In this document: positions 13,538-17,580 of the stretch, in pieces
Numbering within the stretch: the stretch's first letter is position 1
Layout: each line of letters opens with the position of its first letter
DNA from: an uncultured bacterium
GTDB taxonomy: Bacteria; Patescibacteriota; Minisyncoccia; Phycocordibacterales; CAIZLB01
Direction of reading: 5' to 3'
DNA length: 17,580 bases
NCBI GenBank assembly: GCA_903864515.1
Contig: CAIPFZ010000012.1
Span: 1 to 17,580, forward strand
Notes under the pieces: generated by a model
What the model saw: the letters and a program-made list of their open reading frames with translations, nothing else
Told to the model about the DNA's origin: nothing
Database searches by the model: none
Made by a program: the position numbers and the translations under genes

Positions 13538-13560
13538 CCCCACACGCTGAAGCGTTGGGG
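13538..13560 (-). terminator. Terminator of the minus-strand GC-rich unit
   Basis: On the minus strand CCCCA + ACGC pairs with GCGT + TGGGG with one bulged base, around a 4-nt loop. ATTTGTTTTTT follows (plus-strand A-rich 13526-13537). It may also stop transcripts arriving from tgt, although the plus-side T tract is poor. Confidence 0.75.
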
Positions 13561-13625
13561 TTTGGAGAATTTATCAACATGGAGTTGATGCCCAATTCTC
13601 AAAGCTGATGCCGTCAGTCTGACGG

Positions 13626-13835
13626 TTAGGTTTGCGGAGGAGTGAAGAAGGTGATCCAGTGGCTGTGGCTCACAGCCTTGAGACCGCCATTTGCTGCGCA
13701 TCTGCACCACGCCTCTTTGTAAACATCTTGTTTGCGTTGATCCAGCATGTCCGTCGGATCACCGTTCGGGTAAAAGAGGTCGCTGTAGTCGTAGGCTTGC
13801 GCATACGACCTCTCGAATTGTTTACCGGAACTCAT
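13626..13835 (-). CDS. Possible 69-aa small protein, unknown
   Basis: An ORF starting MSSGKQFERSYAQAYDYSDL and ending WITFFTPPQT. The composition is protein-like: aromatic-rich, with two cysteines in WCRCA and no membrane segment. It matches no family I know. An in-frame ATG at 13871 would extend it by 12 residues; both starts lie downstream of the predicted transcription start (about 13898). Third codon positions are C/G-rich, unlike the A/T-ending codons of neighbouring genes. That points either to foreign origin or to selection on RNA structure, because the same bases form long helices. I cannot decide between coding and noncoding. Confidence 0.4.
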   Translation of the reverse strand: MSSGKQFERSYAQAYDYSDLFYPNGDPTDMLDQRKQDVYKEAWCRCAANGGLKAVSHSHWITFFTPPQT

Positions 13836-13904
13836 GCTCGCCAATATTGAATAACTAATTAGTACTCTCATTAGAAAAAGACGCTTGTTGCTCGTCTGTC
13901 TGAT

Positions 13905-13933
13905 ATAGTAGCACATGTATACATGCTTGTCAA
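13905..13933 (-). promoter_or_regulatory. Strong promoter of unit C
   Basis: Minus strand: perfect TTGACA (13928-13933), a 17-nt spacer and TACTAT (13905-13910), with TG-C upstream of the -10. It is among the strongest consensus matches in the window, and this quality is usual for stable RNA genes. Confidence 0.82.
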
Positions 13934-13966
13934 TACTGACGTATATGGAAATGGTCTAAATATGAG

Positions 13967-14740
13967 CTAAAGTTCTGAAATAAATTTCTCAGCCGCCTCC
14001 ATATTCTCTGGCCCGTTTACTGATTGCCATTTTTGAAATGGGAATGCTCTTAGTGGATAGTTTGAAAGATTAGCAAATAGGGTATGGGGTAGTCCAACTT
14101 CTCCATCGCGTGTTTCAACTTCTGAAAAATCAAATATCTCACGCGATAGAACGTAGAATCCATTTGCAAAGTAATCTAGAACTTTTTCGCCATCCTCTTT
14201 ATTGTGTCGCTTGAAGCAAGTTGCGAAATTGTTTTCAATTACATTATCATCTTGATTGCTTGTTACATTACTCGTTTCTATTCCCAAATAATTATATGGC
14301 ATTATTGTGTGTGTTATCCCAATTCCTGGTACAGCACATTCCACTGCCTTTTTAATATCCTCTTCAATTAATAAATCATCACAATTGGAAACGCAAAATA
14401 GACCTTCATCAATTATATTTCTGCAGAGCTTTAATGCAGACATTGTACCTCTCTTGTGATCTGCGGTTTGAATTATGTATGATACATCGTGATTTTTATA
14501 GTTCTCACCAAAGTATTCTTTAATCTTGAAACCCAGCTCATCGTTTATAACAAAAATAATATCTGAGACATGATTTAGATATGGTTTAATGACATGATCA
14601 AGTAGAGTTTTATCTCCAAGTTTAATTAACCCCTTAGGAATTTCTTTAGTTAGGGGATAGAAGCGGGTACCTTTTCCTGCGGCTAGGATTATCAGTTTCA
14701 TTTTTTTATTTAGAACTGTGGATATTTTGTTTGCTTCCAT
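13967..14740 (-). CDS. Sugar-phosphate nucleotidyltransferase
   Basis: A GT-A-fold enzyme expected to couple a sugar-1-phosphate to a nucleoside triphosphate, feeding surface polysaccharide or wall precursors. The signature LIILAAGKGTRFYPLTKEIPKGLIKLGDKTLL (about residues 16-47) contains the nucleotide-binding G-x-G-T-R and the P-K lysine. SNCDDLLIEED (about 118-128) holds the metal-binding aspartate. The 257 aa cover the catalytic domain only, with no left-handed beta-helix, so it is not a GlmU-type bifunctional protein. The sugar cannot be assigned. Two starts are possible: ATG 14740, favoured by the -10 box 9 nt upstream, and ATG 14701 (MKLIILAAGKG), which matches the usual family N-terminus. 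It stands alone on the minus strand. Confidence 0.88.
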   Translation of the reverse strand: MEANKISTVLNKKMKLIILAAGKGTRFYPLTKEIPKGLIKLGDKTLLDHVIKPYLNHVSDIIFVINDELGFKIKEYFGENYKNHDVSYIIQTADHKRGTMSALKLCRNIIDEGLFCVSNCDDLLIEEDIKKAVECAVPGIGITHTIMPYNYLGIETSNVTSNQDDNVIENNFATCFKRHNKEDGEKVLDYFANGFYVLSREIFDFSEVETRDGEVGLPHTLFANLSNYPLRAFPFQKWQSVNGPENMEAAEKFISEL

Positions 14741-14749
14741 ATTGACCTT

Positions 14750-14758
14750 ATTTTAACA
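14750..14758 (-). promoter_or_regulatory. Extended -10 of the nucleotidyltransferase gene
   Basis: Minus strand TGT-TAAAAT (hexamer 14750-14755), nine bases before the ATG at 14740. There is no good -35. It predicts a start point 2-3 nt ahead of that ATG. Confidence 0.5.
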
Positions 14759-14805
14759 CATATTTTTGAGGTCGGAATGTGGATTATTAATTAGCCTGCT
14801 GGTGC

Positions 14806-14833
14806 TTGACAAAAGTACGTAACGTGCTATTAT
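14806..14833 (+). promoter_or_regulatory. Strong promoter of RNA candidate D
   Basis: Perfect TTGACA (14806-14811), a 16-nt spacer and TATTAT (14828-14833), with TG-C as an extended -10. The predicted start at 14839-14840 is immediately before the first helix of the RNA. Confidence 0.82.
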
Positions 14834-14839
14834 GTATAA

Positions 14840-15305
14840 GTCGATAAATTACTGAAGCTTTAAGGCTCAGTCTATCGATGAGGGTTTTCCGGTCTGCCGG
14901 ATTATCCTCTAGTTCATTAAGATATAACCTCCCGTGCCTCAGGTGGATGTCACTGAGGAAAAGATCGCAAGATCTTAGGGAATAAAGGTGTTTGATAGTC
15001 CGAACGTGTCAGTGGGGAGTGTCTAGTGCTAGATTCATCCAACAAATTGACCCGTATGAACTCCGTAAGGAGACTGGTTAAGATAGCCCTCTCTTTGGTT
15101 TCTTCAGGGGGTGGAATTGCTGGCAGCACTGTCAGCTAGGATAAACGAAAATTATATATTTACGAGTTGGACACCTTTTAAATATTACTTATCCGAATAC
15201 ACATTTTGCGAAATTATTGGAGTCGCCATTCGTACCCAAAATGTGGAAGAAGAATCACTAATCGTCCTGGTCGGTTTCGCGCAAGCGAGACCGGCCAATT
15301 CTTTT
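14840..15305 (+). ncRNA. Large ornate noncoding RNA candidate D, about 465 nt
   Basis: Most of the 611-bp gap between the nucleotidyltransferase gene and uvrB is dense with helices and is bounded by a consensus promoter and an intrinsic terminator. In order: TCGATA/TATCGA (14841-14846 with 14873-14878) enclosing ACTGA(A)GC/GCTCAGT; GAGG..TCCGG/CCGGA..CCTC (14880-14909); a multibranch helix AGTTCAT/ATGAACT (14911-14917 with 15056-15062); CTCCC/GGGAG (14929-14933 with 15015-15019); CCTCAG/CTGAGG (14937-14958); AAGATC-GCAA-GATCTT (14961-14976); CTCC-GTAA-GGAG (15061-15072); GCTGGCA-GCAC-TGTCAGC (15119-15136); GGATAA/TTATCC (15139-15194); and CACATTTTG/CAAAATGTG (15200-15208 with 15237-15245). 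GNRA loops recur. I see no tmRNA ends and no RNase P core. A 66-codon ORF at 15111 runs through the terminator stem and is probably incidental. Confidence 0.72.
15268..15305 (+). terminator. Intrinsic terminator of RNA candidate D
   Basis: TGGTCGGTTTCGC (15268-15280) pairs with GCGAGACCGGCCA (15285-15297): 13 bp including two G-U pairs, closed by a GCAA tetraloop. ATTCTTTT follows. Confidence 0.88.
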
Positions 15306-15313
15306 GTCTAATT

Positions 15314-15342
15314 TTGTCTTTTAAATACGCAAATGCTATTAT
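15314..15342 (+). promoter_or_regulatory. Promoter of uvrB
   Basis: TTGTCT (15314-15319), a 17-nt spacer and TATTAT (15337-15342) with TG-C upstream. The ATG lies nine bases later, so the 5' UTR should be 2-3 nt. No sequence resembling a LexA box was noticed here. Confidence 0.65.
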
Positions 15343-15351
15343 CAATACGCA

Positions 15352-17529
15352 ATGAAATCAAAAAAGGATTCAGCTAAGTCTAATAAAACCGCAAAACTTG
15401 ATAAAAACTCAGGTGTTTTTCATCTCTCCACAGAGTACACCCCAGCTGGTGATCAACCACAGGCTATTTCAAAATTGCTGACAGGGCTTGATAAGGGGCT
15501 AAGATATCAAACTCTCTTTGGGGTAACAGGATCTGGAAAGACCTACACAATGGCAAATGTTATTGCAAAGGTTGGAAAACCAACTCTTGTTATTGCCCAC
15601 AACAAAACCCTTGCTGCTCAATTGGCTCAGGAGTATAGAGAATTTTTTCCAAATAACGCAGTGCACTATTTCGTATCATACTATGACTACTATCAACCAG
15701 AAGCGTACATTTCTGCATCGGATACATATATAGAGAAAGAAGCTCAAATCAATGAAGAAATTGAGCGTCTTCGTCATGCTTCAACTCAAGCGCTTTTAAC
15801 CAGAAAGGATGTGATTATTGTTGCATCAGTTTCTTGTATTTATGGATTGGGATCACCAAAGGAATATGAGAAGGTGAATTTTAAAATTGAAAAGGGAATG
15901 AAGGCAGATAGGTCTGAGTTTGTTAGACGTCTAATTGGAATGTATTTTGAAAGAACAAATGCAGATCTAACCCCTGGAACTTTTAGAGCGATGGGAAATG
16001 CAATTGAAATAATGCCAGTGAGTGAGAGAGTGGTTTATAAGGTGAAGATTGAAAAAGGGGGAGATGCTGGAGAAATCGTTTCTGAAATTACAATTATTGA
16101 TGCAATAACCAGAAATATTATTGAAGATACAAGTGCATTGTTTTTGTTTCCCGCAAAGCACTTCGTCACTCCTGAAAATGAAAGAGCTCGTGCTGTTGCT
16201 GATATTAAAGCGGAGCTTGATAAGCGCCTCAAGGAATTGGATGCTGATGGAAAGATTATTGAAGCTGAGAGACTTCGCAGGAGAACTACATATGATTTGG
16301 CGTTAATAAAGGAGGTTGGGTATTGTAATGGAATTGAAAACTACTCCCGTCACTTTTCTGGGATGGCACCCGGTGAGGCTCCTGATACTCTACTCTCATA
16401 TTTTCCACATAAAGAAGATGGGTCACCAGATTTTTTGACGGTAATAGATGAATCACACGTTGCAGTTCCACAACTTAATGGAATGTTTGCGGGAGACGCA
16501 TCAAGAAAAAAGAATTTAATTGATTATGGATTTAGATTGCCTTCTGCGGCTGATAACAGACCACTGAAATTTAATGAATTTGAGCAAAGGGTTGGACAAG
16601 TCATCTTTACTACAGCCACTCCTGGAAAATTTGAGTTTGAATATAGTAAACAAATTGTCGAGCAGATTATTAGACCAACTGGTTTGATTGATCCTGTGCT
16701 TGTTGTGAAGCCTGTGACAGCGATTGCAAAAAGTAAGGGGGTTGATGGAAACACAGGGCAAATTTTTGATTTTATAGAAGAAGCCAAGAAAGTTATCAAA
16801 AATAATCAGCGCGCCATTGCGACAACTCTAACAAAGAAGATGGCAGAGGATTTAACTGAATATTTGAAGGAGCAGGGAATTAAGACGGCTTATATTCATA
16901 GCGATATTATGACGCTGGAGAGAATTCAGATTTTAACTGACTTTAGACGTGGTGTTTATGATATCTTGGTTGGAGTCAACCTTCTTCGTGAAGGATTGGA
17001 CTTACCAGAAGTATCTTTGATTGGAATTTTGGATGCAGATAAAGAGGGATTTTTACGCTCTGAATCCGCACTCATTCAAACAATTGGACGTGCTGCAAGA
17101 AATGTTGATGGTCGCGTTATTTTGTATGCTGATAATATGACTGGATCAATGGATAGATCAATTAAAGAAACTGAAAGAAGACGCGGGCTTCAACTTGCAT
17201 ACAATAAAGAACACGGGATTACTCCTCAAACAATTATAAAAAGAATCAACGATATTACTGATCACATTAAAAGTGATCATCAAAAGACTGTTGGTAAATT
17301 AATTCTTTTGGATGAATTGGAATTTGCAAAAAATCCAGATAAACTGATTAAGTCTAAAGAAAAGCAAATGGAAGAAGCGGTAAAGATTTTGGATTTTGAA
17401 ACAGCTGCAATTTTACGTGATGAGATAAAGGAGCTTATGGAGCGGACACTGAAAAAGCAAAAGAAGGAGGCAAAAGAAAAGCGTGAAGTTAATAAGGGAT
17501 CGAGGGCAAGAAAACAGATGCTTGAGTAG
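15352..17529 (+). CDS. uvrB: Excinuclease ABC subunit B
   Basis: The helicase-like damage-verification subunit of nucleotide excision repair. It receives lesions from UvrA and recruits UvrC. At 725 aa it is slightly longer than usual because of ~20 Lys/Ser-rich residues at the N-terminus and a basic C-terminal end. Motifs: Walker A G57-V-T-G-S-G-K-T64; the damage-probing beta-hairpin segment YYDYYQPEAY (110-119); the Walker B-like IDESHV (about 365-370); TATPGKFE (about 422-429); VNLLREGLDLPEVSLIGILDADKEGFLRS (about 544-572); and QTIGRAARN (about 580-588). The C-terminal UVR domain that contacts UvrC/UvrA is present (EEAVKILDFETAAILRDEI, near 680-698). uvrA and uvrC are not in the window. It starts just after the terminator of RNA candidate D. 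The last 51 bases of the window, after its stop, show nothing recognisable. Confidence 0.97.
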   Translation: MKSKKDSAKSNKTAKLDKNSGVFHLSTEYTPAGDQPQAISKLLTGLDKGLRYQTLFGVTGSGKTYTMANVIAKVGKPTLVIAHNKTLAAQLAQEYREFFPNNAVHYFVSYYDYYQPEAYISASDTYIEKEAQINEEIERLRHASTQALLTRKDVIIVASVSCIYGLGSPKEYEKVNFKIEKGMKADRSEFVRRLIGMYFERTNADLTPGTFRAMGNAIEIMPVSERVVYKVKIEKGGDAGEIVSEITIIDAITRNIIEDTSALFLFPAKHFVTPENERARAVADIKAELDKRLKELDADGKIIEAERLRRRTTYDLALIKEVGYCNGIENYSRHFSGMAPGEAPDTLLSYFPHKEDGSPDFLTVIDESHVAVPQLNGMFAGDASRKKNLIDYGFRLPSAADNRPLKFNEFEQRVGQVIFTTATPGKFEFEYSKQIVEQIIRPTGLIDPVLVVKPVTAIAKSKGVDGNTGQIFDFIEEAKKVIKNNQRAIATTLTKKMAEDLTEYLKEQGIKTAYIHSDIMTLERIQILTDFRRGVYDILVGVNLLREGLDLPEVSLIGILDADKEGFLRSESALIQTIGRAARNVDGRVILYADNMTGSMDRSIKETERRRGLQLAYNKEHGITPQTIIKRINDITDHIKSDHQKTVGKLILLDELEFAKNPDKLIKSKEKQMEEAVKILDFETAAILRDEIKELMERTLKKQKKEAKEKREVNKGSRARKQMLE

Positions 17530-17580
17530 TCGCCTGAGACTATTGGAGTAGTTATCTTAGATCATGTTTACCATTTTAAA

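Larger units (their letters stand above)
13538..13898 (-). ncRNA. Structured RNA unit C, about 360 nt, with an internal ORF
   Basis: A perfect promoter and a terminator bound a GC-rich transcript (roughly half G+C at 13626-13835, against an AT-rich surround). Helices in plus-strand coordinates: GGTAAA+AGAGGTCG (13769-13782) pairs with CGACCTCT (13806-13813) and TTTACC (13821-13826), 14 bp with a single one-sided 7-nt bulge. GGCTGTG/CACAGCC forms a hairpin (13661-13677). GGTGATCC (13650-13657) pairs with GGATCACC (13756-13763). Three tail hairpins lie at 13611-13625, 13565-13600 and 13538-13560. Near the 5' end, AGACG/CGTCT followed by TTTTTC (about 13870-13895) resembles an attenuator. It could be a ncRNA or a structured mRNA. 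Confidence 0.5.

Noticed and set aside
13432..13710. 92-codon minus-strand ORF across the 3' end of tgt
   Set aside because: It overlaps tgt antisense and runs through the hairpin cluster and terminator; it appears to be a shadow frame.
15111..15311. 66-codon ORF inside RNA candidate D, containing N-E-N-Y, reminiscent of tmRNA tag peptides
   Set aside because: The frame runs through the terminator hairpin and has no A-L-A-A-stop ending. The surrounding RNA lacks the tRNA-like ends of tmRNA.

Overview
The window reads as the chromosome of a small-genome, AT-rich bacterium, most likely a Patescibacteria/CPR member (Parcubacteria/Paceibacteria type). This is inferred from the compact housekeeping set, the protein style (Ser/Thr-rich and acidic tails, an insert in Tgt), the lack of Shine-Dalgarno sequences and the lack of long operons. 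No rRNA or marker gene is present to fix the taxon. No ORF needs TGA read as sense.

Layout. 1-1500: tRNA-Leu(CAA) on the minus strand, divergent from parB. 1670-2370: an ORF6N-domain gene bracketed and internally marked by three related palindromes. 2402-5993, minus strand: topA, a strongly promoted structured RNA unit (about 4659-5001), and dprA. 6045-10054, plus strand: serS, an ftsQ/divIB-like gene overlapping it, and a membrane-anchored D,D-carboxypeptidase. 10055-11295: two orphan small genes; the first has a long structured leader and a hairpin-rich 3' end. 11346-13494: a ZIP metal transporter and tgt. 13538-13933, minus strand: a GC-rich, hairpin-dense unit holding a 69-codon ORF. 13967-14740, minus strand: a sugar-phosphate nucleotidyltransferase. 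14806-15305: a second large structured RNA unit with a strong promoter and an intrinsic terminator. 15352-17529: uvrB.

The protein genes cover segregation (ParB), topology (TopA), DNA uptake and repair (DprA, UvrB), translation (SerRS, tRNA-Leu, Tgt), and the wall and division (FtsQ-like, carboxypeptidase). They are mostly single-gene units, each with its own promoter.

Three things stand out. (1) In the ORF6N gene, the stretch encoding W-K-S-Q-F-V-T-S is a perfect 31-bp palindrome. Two noncoding palindromes flanking the gene share its core and, read in one frame, spell L-R-S-Q-F-A-T-S and L-R-S-Q-I-V-T-S. (2) At least two, probably three, independently promoted structured RNA units match no family I can recognise. 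(3) At six genes the -10 box lies only 6-9 nt before the ATG, which predicts leaderless or nearly leaderless mRNAs.
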